DNA of 64,000 bases from JAADHI01 sp964451325 (GTDB lineage Bacteria > Nitrospirota > Nitrospiria > SBBL01 > JAADHI01), in NCBI GenBank assembly GCA_964451325.1, contig CAYVHO010000004.1, forward strand, positions 186,001-250,000, read 5' to 3'. A program made the translations under genes and the position numbers. This document shows, piece after piece, positions 18,113-26,679 of the stretch (its first letter is position 1; the number at the start of each line of letters is the position of its first letter). The notes under the pieces were generated by a model that saw nothing but the letters and a program-made list of their open reading frames with translations, did not search any database and was not told the origin of the DNA.

Positions 18113-18550
18113 CTACTTCCTCCGCCCCAAGCTTCTCGCATACAAGAGCACCAACCAGGCTTCCTCTTCAGTGATCACACTGCCAACCATTGGCATCATT
18201 GCTGTACCAGGGATGCCATTTTTAATCACATAAAAAAGCTCACCGTCGCTACGCATTGCATGAAAACCGGCATTTGTGAAATTGCGAGGAGAAGGATCAA
18301 GCCCTGGCGCAGCCAAACCGTCGCCCCTTCCCTCTTTTCCGTGACAGGTAAAACATGTTGCCTTTGTTTGATAAAGCGCCTTGCCTTTAGCAATATTCTC
18401 GGAAGACGCTTTGAAAGGATTTTCAAGTTTCTGAATTTCCTTCATTTTTTTTTCAGGCACCCGCCGTTTTGATAAATCCGACTCCGCTGCAAAAACCAAC
18501 GAAACCATCAGTATCGAAACAGGAACAAACCACAAAAAACCACTTCGCAC
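18113..18550 (-). CDS. Class-I c-type cytochrome, exported
   Basis: Periplasmic electron carrier of 145 residues with one haem. A signal peptide (about residues 1-22, ending VFAAE) is followed by CFTCHG (haem attachment, near residue 86) in the context GKALYQTKATCFTCHGKEG. A later Met in GTAMMPM is the probable axial ligand. The start is GTG at 18550, chosen because it gives a complete signal peptide; the ribosome site is weak. It is a paralogue of the gene 28 bases upstream, sharing YVIKNGI and ITEEEAW segments. Redox partner unknown. Confidence 0.88.
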   Translation of the reverse strand: MRSGFLWFVPVSILMVSLVFAAESDLSKRRVPEKKMKEIQKLENPFKASSENIAKGKALYQTKATCFTCHGKEGRGDGLAAPGLDPSPRNFTNAGFHAMRSDGELFYVIKNGIPGTAMMPMVGSVITEEEAWLVLLYARSLGRRK

Positions 18551-18578
18551 GATCTACACACTCAATTCGCGTTTGTCT

Positions 18579-19016
18579 TTAATGAAGGCTTCTCTCATAG
18601 ATAAGAATCAATGCCGCTTCTTCCTCTGTAATGATTCCCGGTGCGTAGGAAATCATGCCTGTACCTTCGATGCCATTTTTGATGACGTACATGAACTCGC
18701 CATCTGTTTTTTTCTTCAGGCCTTTGTTGTGGAAGTTTCTTGGAGCTGGATCAAGTGCGGCACCTGCAACACCATCGCCTTTTCCGTCATTACCGTGGCA
18801 AGTAAAACATGTGGCTTTACCCTGAAAAAGGGCTTTACCTTTGGCGATATTTCCCGGGGTCGATTTGAATGGGTTCTTCCACTCTTTGGCTTCTTCCATG
18901 TCGTCTTCAGGGACACGCGGGCCAAGCGGATCTTTTTCGGCCGTGAAGCCAATACCACCTGTCCCCAATAAAACCGCTACTGCTGCAAAAGCTAAAACAA
19001 TCTTACTAAATTTCAT
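18579..19016 (-). CDS. Class-I c-type cytochrome, exported (paralogue)
   Basis: A 145-residue periplasmic monohaem cytochrome. The signal peptide spans about residues 1-25. The haem site CFTCHGNDGKGDG is near residue 75, and a GTGMISYAPG segment supplies the probable axial Met. Only about 28 bases separate it from the paralogue at 18113, so the pair is a tandem duplication read from one promoter. GGAGGT lies just before the ATG. The relative at 40829 shares the same C-terminal ITEEEAW pattern. Confidence 0.9.
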   Translation of the reverse strand: MKFSKIVLAFAAVAVLLGTGGIGFTAEKDPLGPRVPEDDMEEAKEWKNPFKSTPGNIAKGKALFQGKATCFTCHGNDGKGDGVAGAALDPAPRNFHNKGLKKKTDGEFMYVIKNGIEGTGMISYAPGIITEEEAALILIYERSLH

Positions 19017-19187
19017 TTATACCTCCACCTTTTCACAATGATCTCATTTAAACTTCGTTGACACTGTTGCAATGGATACCCGTAAGTGAATAGTAACCCG
19101 CTACATCTCCAAAATTTTCAAGCTAGAACTCATCCCTCAGCGTTCATTTTATCGCAAGAAATGATCCTACCGAGTATAGCGACCGAC

Positions 19188-19217
19188 ACTATATCGAGAC
19201 CCTAACAAAACTGTCAA
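19188..19217 (-). promoter_or_regulatory. Sigma-70-type promoter for the cytochrome c pair
   Basis: On the minus strand TTGACA (19217-19212) is followed after 18 bases by TATAGT (19193-19188), five of six matches to the -10 consensus. The predicted transcript would carry a leader of roughly 165 bases before the cytochrome ATG at 19016. Confidence 0.55.
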
Positions 19218-19230
19218 GCCTTTTTTTGAG

Positions 19231-19259
19231 TTGACACCTTTTCACTGCTTCAGTAAGAT
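19231..19259 (+). promoter_or_regulatory. Sigma-70-type promoter for the formylglycine-enzyme-like gene
   Basis: TTGACA at 19231-19236, a 17-base spacer, and TAAGAT at 19254-19259. The start codon at 19289 lies about 30 bases downstream. It is back to back with the minus-strand promoter at 19188-19217. Confidence 0.6.
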
Positions 19260-19288
19260 ACTGAAATTTTATGTAGGGATATTCCTAA

Positions 19289-20101
19289 ATGAAGATTGCC
19301 TCCATCTCTACCTTCATTCTGCTCGTATTTTCCATGCTCTCAGGCTGTCACAGGCCTCCGCCCGAAGGCATGATCGCTATTCCTGCTGGCGAGTTTTTTA
19401 TGGGAACCAATGCGATCGATAAAAACAACTTTGCAGCAGAGCACGGCATCGTCAAACCTTGGTTTGTCGATGAAGGCCCTGCACACAAGGTTTTTCTTCC
19501 ACTCTATTATATAGATAAACACGAGGTCACCAACACGCAATACGCAAAATTCATTATCGCCACAGAAAATGCACCTCCCCCTTATTGGGAGAAAGGGGTT
19601 TACGCCAGAGGCAGTGAGTTGTACCCCGTTGTCATGGTCACTTGGCACGAAGCACAAACCTACTGCAACTCAAGAGGGGGAAGATTGCCCAGCGAAGCGG
19701 AATGGGAAAAAGCGGCCAAAGGCATCGAAAAAAACACCTACCCCTGGGGCGAAATATTTGACGTCAAAAAAGCCAACATCGGCGGTTTGTCCGGCGATCT
19801 CTCCCCTGTGGGCAGTTATCCTGCGGGAAAAAGTCCTTATGGGCTTTTGGATATGATTGGCAATGTCTGGGAATGGACCTCTGATTGGTATCAGCCCTAT
19901 CCCGGAAGCACCTACAAAAGTGATCGTTTTGGAAAAGAACTCAAAGTCATTCGTGGCAATTCCTGGTCGTCCATTGGGCACTATCCCGCCGAAGTACAAA
20001 CAGAACTGCTCAAGTATCACTCAACGACAACCTTTCGCCTTTTTGCCCCGCTCGATTCGACCATCAGTGACGTCGGATTTCGATGTATGAAACCCACTTA
20101 G
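19289..20101 (+). CDS. Formylglycine-generating-enzyme (SUMF1)-like lipoprotein
   Basis: A 270-residue protein of the FGE-sulfatase fold. The lipobox LSGC near residue 19 suggests lipid anchoring in the envelope. The fold signatures are MIAIPAGEFFMGTN near residue 28, HEVTNTQYAKF, WHEAQTYCNSRGGRLPSEAEWEKAAKG, split here as YCNSRGGRLPSEAEW, then GNVWEWTSDWY and VIRGNSW near the end. Many proteins with this fold are not sulfatase activators, and no sulfatase gene is nearby, so the substrate is unknown. Its last 19 bases overlap the pabB start, suggesting co-translation. Confidence 0.85.
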   Translation: MKIASISTFILLVFSMLSGCHRPPPEGMIAIPAGEFFMGTNAIDKNNFAAEHGIVKPWFVDEGPAHKVFLPLYYIDKHEVTNTQYAKFIIATENAPPPYWEKGVYARGSELYPVVMVTWHEAQTYCNSRGGRLPSEAEWEKAAKGIEKNTYPWGEIFDVKKANIGGLSGDLSPVGSYPAGKSPYGLLDMIGNVWEWTSDWYQPYPGSTYKSDRFGKELKVIRGNSWSSIGHYPAEVQTELLKYHSTTTFRLFAPLDSTISDVGFRCMKPT

Positions 20102-21648
20102 AAAATCTGCACCATTCGCTTGTGCGCACAGCAGACCCAGAAAAGATCAAAACCTCAAAATCGCGGCTTACAAAACCGACCTCTCTTTTCATCAGAACCT
20201 TGCCTGCAAAAGGGCTAAGCCCGGTCTCCCTCTCAGAAAAAATCCAATGGGAAGGATCCTCTTTTCTTTTACAGGGATCAAGAGGCGGCTGGTTTGAGGG
20301 GGATTTTTCACTACTGGGCGGCTCTGCTTTTGGCATCTTTAAGAGCAAAGGAAAACAAAGCCGTTTCTCCTACCTCATCCCACACAAAAAAGATGCGCTC
20401 GTCTTCTCTGATGATCCACTTGCCGCCTTGCAAAGCCTACTGGATCGTTTTCAATCTTCTGAGTATACAAAAATTGATCTGCCCTTCGCAGAAGGCGGTG
20501 TTGTCGGATTTTTTAGTTATGAGCTGATTCAACAATTTGAGAACATCCCGGAAACGGGTGAAAATCCGGATCTGCCCGATATTCACCTGCTTTTTTTAAA
20601 TTTTTATATCCTCTTTGATCACCGCAAAAATCTCATTCATCTGGTTTACAATCCCGCACCAGAAATCGAATTAGGCATCAGTCTGGAGATTGCACATCAA
20701 AATGCTCAGAAAAAAATCAACGCTTTTGAAAAAATGATCACAGCATCGCACACACAGCCCTCCCCTAAAAAACAAAACAGAATATCCGAAACATCAAACA
20801 GGATGCTCAAAGCGGATCAATCCCAAAAAAACTACGAAGCCATGGTGCAACGCACCCTTCGTTATATTACCGCCGGAGACATCTTTCAAGCCAACCTTTC
20901 TCAGCGCTTCAGTGGCCCATCGACCGAAGACAACCTTTTTAAAATTTATCAACGTCTATGGACAATCAATCCTTCACCTTTTTCCTGTTTTCTTGATTTT
21001 GGAGACCTACAAATTGCCTCTGCCTCCCCAGAACGTCTGGTTCGCATCACAAAAAATTCGGAAAGAACCATCGTCGACACACGCCCTATCGCAGGAACAC
21101 GTCCACGCGGGGAAACCCCAGAACAAGACAAAGATTTTGTGAATGCGCTTTATCAAAGCGAAAAAGAACGTGCCGAACACCTCATGCTGGTTGATCTTGA
21201 AAGAAACGATCTGGGTAAAGTCTGCAAATATGGCACCGTTGAGGTGGATGCCCTCATGCAGCTTGAAAAATATTCTCACGTCTCACACCTTGTCTCAAAC
21301 GTCAAAGGCATACTACGTGAGAATACCGCTGCACTCACGGTCTTAAAAGCGCTTTTCCCCGGTGGCACCATCACGGGTGTGCCCAAAATCCGTTGCATGG
21401 AAATCATCGCTGAACTCGAACAAAAACCCCGCGGCATCTATACCGGCTCCATCGGCTACATCGGCTTCAATGGCGAAATGGATCTCAATATTGCCATTCG
21501 CACCTGGGTACAACAAAAAAATGAAATAAGCTTTCAGGTCGGCGCAGGCATCGTCGCGGATTCTAATCCCGAAAAAGAATATAAAGAAACCCTACAAAAA
21601 GCCGCAGCGCTTCTAAAAGCCTTAGATCCACTCGAAAACCCCAAGTAA
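20083..21648 (+). CDS. pabB: Chorismate-binding enzyme, aminodeoxychorismate synthase component I (PabB-like)
   Basis: Uses chorismate and ammonia in p-aminobenzoate (folate) synthesis. The C-terminal chorismate-binding domain (about residues 240-515) has SASPERLVR, RPIAGTRPRGE, LMLVDLERNDLG, FPGGTITGVPK and YTGSIGYIG. The PIAGT motif is the form usual in anthranilate synthase TrpE; E. coli PabB has PIKGT with a nucleophilic Lys. Assignment to PabB rests on the PabC-like gene 9 bases downstream and the absence of trp genes. The N-terminal domain is of ordinary length (521 residues in all). Confidence 0.78.
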   Translation: MYETHLENLHHSLVRTADPEKIKTSKSRLTKPTSLFIRTLPAKGLSPVSLSEKIQWEGSSFLLQGSRGGWFEGDFSLLGGSAFGIFKSKGKQSRFSYLIPHKKDALVFSDDPLAALQSLLDRFQSSEYTKIDLPFAEGGVVGFFSYELIQQFENIPETGENPDLPDIHLLFLNFYILFDHRKNLIHLVYNPAPEIELGISLEIAHQNAQKKINAFEKMITASHTQPSPKKQNRISETSNRMLKADQSQKNYEAMVQRTLRYITAGDIFQANLSQRFSGPSTEDNLFKIYQRLWTINPSPFSCFLDFGDLQIASASPERLVRITKNSERTIVDTRPIAGTRPRGETPEQDKDFVNALYQSEKERAEHLMLVDLERNDLGKVCKYGTVEVDALMQLEKYSHVSHLVSNVKGILRENTAALTVLKALFPGGTITGVPKIRCMEIIAELEQKPRGIYTGSIGYIGFNGEMDLNIAIRTWVQQKNEISFQVGAGIVADSNPEKEYKETLQKAAALLKALDPLENPK

Positions 21649-21657
21649 GGAACTACA

Positions 21658-22524
21658 ATGTGGATTTATTTGAATGACCGTTTTGTCTCTGAAAAAGAAG
21701 CCAGTATCTCCGTTTTTGACACCGGCTTTCTCTACGGGGATGGTCTTTTTGAAACCCTTCGTGCATACGATGGAAAAATTTTTACACTGGACAAACACCT
21801 GGACCGCCTCGGCAAAGCCGCAATCTTTCTAAAAATTAAGATCCCCAAAGCGGCTCGACTCGACGACTTACTGCATCAAACCCTGGCACGAAACGGCCTA
21901 AAAAATGCGATGCTTCGGCTCACCATCACACGCGGTATCAATCCCATCCCCCTTCGCCCGGATCTTTGTGAAAAAAGCACAGTCGTCATCACTGCGCGGG
22001 CTTTTGAGGGTTATCCCGATGGATTTTATAAAAAAGGCGTCTCGGCTGCCATTGTCTCCACCCCACGAAATACGCCAACAGGAAGTGGGCCATCACTCAA
22101 ATCACTCAACTTTTTAAATAATATTCTGGGCAAACTCGAAATCAATGCTGAAGTTCATTTTGAAGCCCTCATGCTTAGTCCCGCAGGAGAGCTCTGCGAA
22201 GGCACACTCACGAACCTTTTTTGGGTCAATCAGGGTGTGCTTTATACCCCCGCATCGGAAACAGGTCTTTTAAAAGGCATCACACGAAGCATTGTCCTGG
22301 ATTTGGCGAAAAAAGAAGGCATGCCTGTAGAAGAAGACTGTTATCCACCGAAAACCTTACTTAAGGCAGAAGAAGCCTTTCTCACTAATAGTGGGATTGA
22401 ATTGATGCCCTTGGTCTCAGTCGACGGGGAAAAAATTGGAACAGGTTTACCCGGACTCATTACAGAAAAACTGCGTGCAGCCTTTTGTTTAAGAGTCAGG
22501 CGAGAGACAGGTGGAATTGACTAG
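21658..22524 (+). CDS. pabC: Class-IV aminotransferase, probable 4-amino-4-deoxychorismate lyase (PabC-like)
   Basis: PLP enzyme of fold type IV. 4-Amino-4-deoxychorismate lyase releases pyruvate to form p-aminobenzoate. Branched-chain and D-amino-acid aminotransferases share the fold. The 288 residues begin WIYLNDRFVSEKEASISVFD and GFLYGDGLFETLR, with the PLP lysine in LKSLNFLNN near residue 148, and GELCEGTLTNLFWV near 180. Adjacency to pabB (9-base gap, AAGGAAC ribosome site) favours PabC. A branched-chain aminotransferase remains possible. Confidence 0.78.
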   Translation: MWIYLNDRFVSEKEASISVFDTGFLYGDGLFETLRAYDGKIFTLDKHLDRLGKAAIFLKIKIPKAARLDDLLHQTLARNGLKNAMLRLTITRGINPIPLRPDLCEKSTVVITARAFEGYPDGFYKKGVSAAIVSTPRNTPTGSGPSLKSLNFLNNILGKLEINAEVHFEALMLSPAGELCEGTLTNLFWVNQGVLYTPASETGLLKGITRSIVLDLAKKEGMPVEEDCYPPKTLLKAEEAFLTNSGIELMPLVSVDGEKIGTGLPGLITEKLRAAFCLRVRRETGGID

Positions 22525-22730
22525 AAAATTCCACTGGCACATCCACTAAAAAACTTGAAATTCAAGCAACCCTATGACACCCTCCGTCTAGGAATCTTTG
22601 GATAAAAAAATCATTAAAATACCGTTAAAAAATAGATATTATTCTATATAGCGAGGATCACTGACACGAAAGAAGATTCCAATCTATTCACACCCGCTCT
22701 CTTGCTGGATAACAAAAGACGAGGCAGCCT

Positions 22731-23147
22731 ATGATTTCATACGATAAATTTCAGAAATCGCTCAAACATCTGGAATTACAATACAAAAATCACACAACGA
22801 TGGATGAAACCCTCCCAATATTGATCAAAGAAGCCGTTTCTGAATCTGTGATTCAGCGATTTGAAACCTGTTTTGATTGTATGTGGAAAATTTTAAAGCG
22901 TTACCTTGAGCAAGACCTGGGTATTGCAAACCTCCCGAATGGCCCAAAACCTCTCTTTAGAATTGCCAATGAAAACAACCTTTTCAAAGATGGCGTTGAA
23001 CCCTGGCTCGAATACTCAAATGCGCGCAATAGTACCTCACATGACTATAGTGGTAAAAAAGCCCTGGCGGCTTTAGACATCATGGGCTATTTTATTCATG
23101 ACGCCATTCATCTCTACGAAACGATGAGTCATGACACATGGAAATAG
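22731..23147 (+). CDS. HepT-like HEPN toxin (HI0074 / nucleotidyltransferase-substrate-binding family)
   Basis: A 138-residue helical protein of the HEPN fold. The RX4HXY motif is complete: Arg99, His104 and Tyr106 in RNSTSHDY. In characterised HepT toxins the Arg and His cut RNA and the Tyr is AMPylated by the partner MntA. The gene heads the CRISPR-cas operon, has GAGG before its ATG, and overlaps the next start by 10 bases. The upstream gap 22525-22730 is AT-rich with a weak inverted repeat (ATAGA/TCTAT near 22632-22647) that may be a promoter or operator. Toxicity is inferred from family and neighbour. Confidence 0.82.
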   Translation: MISYDKFQKSLKHLELQYKNHTTMDETLPILIKEAVSESVIQRFETCFDCMWKILKRYLEQDLGIANLPNGPKPLFRIANENNLFKDGVEPWLEYSNARNSTSHDYSGKKALAALDIMGYFIHDAIHLYETMSHDTWK

Positions 23148-25963
23148 AACACATCATTGACATCACCCCCAAACAGCAAAAAATCCTTTTATCCTTGTTT
23201 CAAACCCACCTGCCCAACACCCTTGTTTGGGTCTACGGTTCACGAATCACAAAACATGCCCGTCCCAACTCAGATTTGGACCTAGTGGCATTTCCTTCTC
23301 CAGAACAATTAACACAAGTTCATGAATTACGAGAGGCCTTTGACAACAGTGATCTCCCCTTCCGGGTAGATCTTTTTGTCTGGGATGAAGTACCTAAGTC
23401 ATTTCGAAAAAATATAGAAACGGCATATGTGGTATTGCAGAGACAAAAAATCGAGTTTTCAGAACACAATAAACTAAAAGAACAAAAGATGTCTCCCTGT
23501 ATAGCGCACAAAGATCATACACTAGAACAACATCTAATGGGTGTCGCGGACAAAGCCAAGTCTTTTGCTCGCAAGCTCAATCTGAGTCAACAGGCGGAAT
23601 TGATCGGGTTACTCCATGATTTAGGTAAATATAGTGCTCAATTCCAAAGCTATATCAAGTCGGCTATCGGACTGATTAACGAGGACGAAGATGATTATGT
23701 CGATGCGCAGGGATTAAGAGGTAAAATAGATCATTCGACCGCGGGCGCGCAGCTTATTTGGGAAGAATTTTCCAAACAGGGTGAGATAGGGAAGATTGTA
23801 GCTCAGATTTTGGCCTTATGTGTCGCATCCCATCATTCTGGTTTGATTGATTGCCTGTCCACGGATACTTCTGTCCCAGTTCGCGACAACTTCACAAAAC
23901 GCATGACCAAAACCAAGGCCAAAACATACCTTCAGGAAGTCAAAGAAAAAATAGATACCGATGTTAATGCTCGGTTTCAATCCTTGGTTTCTGATCCCGC
24001 TTTGATTCAGGACGTAAAAGAGAATATGCGTCAAATTATGCAATACGATTTGATGAAGGGAGTCGACCTAAACCAAAACCAAATTACCCAGTTTAAGATT
24101 GGCTTGTTCGTTCGTTTCCTTTTCAGTTGCCTGATTGATGCGGATCGGATTGATACGGCGGATGCAGAAAAACCACATCTAGCAAAAAAACGGCAGTACG
24201 GAAATTATGTCGAATGGGCTGTATTGATTGAACGCCTCGAAAAACGGTTGTTAGAATTTGCTAACACCGAGCCGATTGACAAAATCAGGTATAAGATTGC
24301 CGAGTGCTGTCGGGAGGCCGCAGAAAGAAAAAAAAGCATCTTCACGTTATCTGTTCCCACGGGTGGGGGAAAAACACTCGCAAGTCTCCGCTTTGCGTTG
24401 CATCATGCAAAACAATACAAAATGGACCGAGTGATTTATGTGATCCCCTATACCTCCATCATTGATCAGAACGCAGATGTTGTTAGAAAAATTCTTGAAC
24501 CAGTAGGAACCTTACGCGGGAGCATTGTATTGGAACACCATTCCAACCTTACACCTGAACAACAAGGCTCGCGTGAAAAAATATTATCAGAAAATTGGGA
24601 CGCACCCGTGGTTTTTACAACCATGGTGCAATTGCTTGAAACACTATTTGGCGCGGGCACACGCGGCGCAAGACGAATGCACCAACTCGCAAACACGGTG
24701 CTCATTTTTGATGAAATCCAAACGATACCCGTCAATACGGTTCATTTATTTTGCAACGCTATCAATTTTTTGGTAGAGCATTGTGACGCTTCGGTTGTGT
24801 TATGCACAGCAACTCAGCCCTTGCTCAATCGCGTCGATACATCGAAAGGCGCACTGAAATTTACTCAAGACAATGAAATTATGCCTGATGTTCAGCAGCT
24901 ATTTGACGACCTAAAGCGTGTTGAAATACTCAACCGACGCAAGCCCGGCGGCTGGAAAAATGAAGAAGTTGTCGAGTTGGCATTACACGAAGTGAGAGAG
25001 AGCGGTAGTTGCCTGGTCATCGTCAATACAAAAAAATCTGCACAAGTTTTATTCTCTCTTCTCGGAAAAACGGAAGGAATCCGTGTGTTTCATCTGAGCA
25101 CCAATCTCTGTCCGGCACACCGCAAAAAGGTTTTGGCTGAAATTCGGACATTGTTGGATGACGATTCACCCCTGCTTTGTATCAGCACCCAGTTAATCGA
25201 AGCGGGTGTCGATGTGGATTTTGGTGCCGTCATCCGCTACACAGCCGGGCTGGATTCTATTGCCCAGGCCGCAGGCCGTTGCAACCGGAACAAACGTCGG
25301 GAGGTTGGGCGTGTTCATATTGTGAATCCAGCCGATGAAAATTTGGATATGCTCGGAGATATCCGAGTGGGCAAGGATGTCACAGAACGTCTGTTAGAAG
25401 ATCAAAAATCCGGCACCGAAAATTTTGAAGGTGGAATGGTTGCACCACAGGCTATAAGCCGATATTTTGAATATTATTTCTATGCACGTAAGGATGAAAT
25501 GAGCTATCCCGTTTCAGCCAATATCGTCGGGCGTGATGACACTTTGCTTAACATGCTTTCCGTCAATCAGCTCGCCGTTTCGGAATACGGACAGGAACAC
25601 CATTCCGCACCCAATATTTACTTGCGCCAATCCTTCATGACTGCCGCAAAGGCATTCAAAGTGATTGATGCTCCCACACAGGGCATCATCGTGCCCTATG
25701 GTGATGAGGGTAAAACGCTGATCGCCGAACTTTGCGCGGCATTTGAGGTGGAGAAACAATTCACACTCTTGCGGCGAGCACAACAATTTACCGTCAATGT
25801 TTTTCCTCATCATTTGGAAAAACTAAAAAAAGAAGGCGTATTGCATCAAATACAAAAAGACGTAGACATCCTCTATCTCATGGATTCCCGTTATTACAAC
25901 GAAGATTTCGGCCTCAGTTCAAGCCCTGAAGGGAATATGGAGGTACTTTATGGCGGAATTTAA
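23138..25963 (+). CDS. cas3: Fusion: MntA-like nucleotidyltransferase antitoxin + type I-C Cas3 nuclease-helicase
   Basis: One uninterrupted 941-codon frame. Residues 1-105 form a complete minimal nucleotidyltransferase: Gly34-Ser35, ten residues, then Asp46 and Asp48 (GSX10DXD), with Asp78 as probable third acid. A linker of about 14 residues leads to Met118, where an ordinary Cas3 would start. The Cas3 part has an HD nuclease (LLHDLGKY at His160-Asp161; SHHSG near 231), Walker A TGGGKT near 408 and DEIQ at 525-528. Cas3 degrades DNA unwound after Cascade binding. The ATG at 23489 (Met118) lacks a ribosome site, so separate Cas3 synthesis is not supported. It overlaps hepT by 10 bases and cas5 by 14. 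Confidence 0.88.
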   Translation: MEIEHIIDITPKQQKILLSLFQTHLPNTLVWVYGSRITKHARPNSDLDLVAFPSPEQLTQVHELREAFDNSDLPFRVDLFVWDEVPKSFRKNIETAYVVLQRQKIEFSEHNKLKEQKMSPCIAHKDHTLEQHLMGVADKAKSFARKLNLSQQAELIGLLHDLGKYSAQFQSYIKSAIGLINEDEDDYVDAQGLRGKIDHSTAGAQLIWEEFSKQGEIGKIVAQILALCVASHHSGLIDCLSTDTSVPVRDNFTKRMTKTKAKTYLQEVKEKIDTDVNARFQSLVSDPALIQDVKENMRQIMQYDLMKGVDLNQNQITQFKIGLFVRFLFSCLIDADRIDTADAEKPHLAKKRQYGNYVEWAVLIERLEKRLLEFANTEPIDKIRYKIAECCREAAERKKSIFTLSVPTGGGKTLASLRFALHHAKQYKMDRVIYVIPYTSIIDQNADVVRKILEPVGTLRGSIVLEHHSNLTPEQQGSREKILSENWDAPVVFTTMVQLLETLFGAGTRGARRMHQLANTVLIFDEIQTIPVNTVHLFCNAINFLVEHCDASVVLCTATQPLLNRVDTSKGALKFTQDNEIMPDVQQLFDDLKRVEILNRRKPGGWKNEEVVELALHEVRESGSCLVIVNTKKSAQVLFSLLGKTEGIRVFHLSTNLCPAHRKKVLAEIRTLLDDDSPLLCISTQLIEAGVDVDFGAVIRYTAGLDSIAQAAGRCNRNKRREVGRVHIVNPADENLDMLGDIRVGKDVTERLLEDQKSGTENFEGGMVAPQAISRYFEYYFYARKDEMSYPVSANIVGRDDTLLNMLSVNQLAVSEYGQEHHSAPNIYLRQSFMTAAKAFKVIDAPTQGIIVPYGDEGKTLIAELCAAFEVEKQFTLLRRAQQFTVNVFPHHLEKLKKEGVLHQIQKDVDILYLMDSRYYNEDFGLSSSPEGNMEVLYGGI

Positions 25964-26678
25964 CCTTAGAAAAAATGGCATTGAATTCAAGGTGTGGGGA
26001 CGTTACGCCTTGTTCACTGACCCACTGACGCGTATCGGTGGTGAAAAGTGTTCCTACCACATTCCGACTTATGAAGCCCTCAAAGGTGTAACCAAATCAA
26101 TTTATTGGAAACCCAGCATTATTTGGATCATTGACGCAGTGCGGATCATAAAACGTATCCGCACCCAAACAAAGGGCACCAAGCCGCTGAAATTCAGCGG
26201 CGGAAATGATCTGGCGATTTATACTTTCCTTGCGGACGTTGAATATCAAGTCCGGGCGCATTTTGAGTGGAACCTGCATCGTCCCGAATTGGTGGATGAC
26301 CGCAACCAAAACAAACATCATTGCATTGCCAAAAGAGTCCTAGAGCGTGGCGGACGGCAGGATATTTTTTTAGGGACACGCGACTGCCAGGGTTATGTGG
26401 AATCTTGCGCCTTCGGCAGCGGCGACGGTCACTATGATGGTGCCGAGAAACTGGACTATGGCCTGACGTTCCACGGATTTGACTACCCGGACGAAACAGG
26501 GAAAAACAAACTGCAAGGCCGTTTCTGGAGACCTGTCGTCGAAAATGGCACTATCCGCTTCCCTCGTCCGAAGGAATGTGTGGTCAAAAAATTCATTCGG
26601 GAAATGCACCCTAAACAATTCGTCCAGGGGAGCAACTTCCTTGGGGTTGAGGGTGAAGAAGCAGGATTGGAGTGCTGA
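25950..26678 (+). CDS. cas5c: Type I-C Cas5 (crRNA-processing endonuclease)
   Basis: In type I-C systems Cas5 cuts pre-crRNA (replacing Cas6) and stays on the 5' handle within Cascade. The 242 residues start with the family's FKVWGRYALFTDPLTRIGGEK, split here as VWGRYALFTDPLTR, followed by YHIPTYEALKGVTKSIYWKP (20 residues). Later segments RDCQGYVE, TFHGFDYP and FWRPVVENG are typical of Cas5c/d. The ATG has GGAGGTACTTT before it, inside the end of cas3. Confidence 0.93.
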   Translation: MAEFNLRKNGIEFKVWGRYALFTDPLTRIGGEKCSYHIPTYEALKGVTKSIYWKPSIIWIIDAVRIIKRIRTQTKGTKPLKFSGGNDLAIYTFLADVEYQVRAHFEWNLHRPELVDDRNQNKHHCIAKRVLERGGRQDIFLGTRDCQGYVESCAFGSGDGHYDGAEKLDYGLTFHGFDYPDETGKNKLQGRFWRPVVENGTIRFPRPKECVVKKFIREMHPKQFVQGSNFLGVEGEEAGLEC

Positions 26679-26679
26679 A

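Noticed and set aside
20083..21648. Anthranilate synthase TrpE instead of PabB
   Set aside because: The PIAGT motif fits TrpE, but the adjacent PabC-like gene and the lack of any trp gene favour PabB. Kept as a finding.
22545..22575. Small palindrome CTTGAAATTCAAG after pabC
   Set aside because: No T-run follows, it is only 13 bases, and it could occur by chance.
26479..26679. Longer Cas8c start inside cas5
   Set aside because: The upstream codons are cas5 read in another frame; MSWIQKLY at 26680 is the family start.
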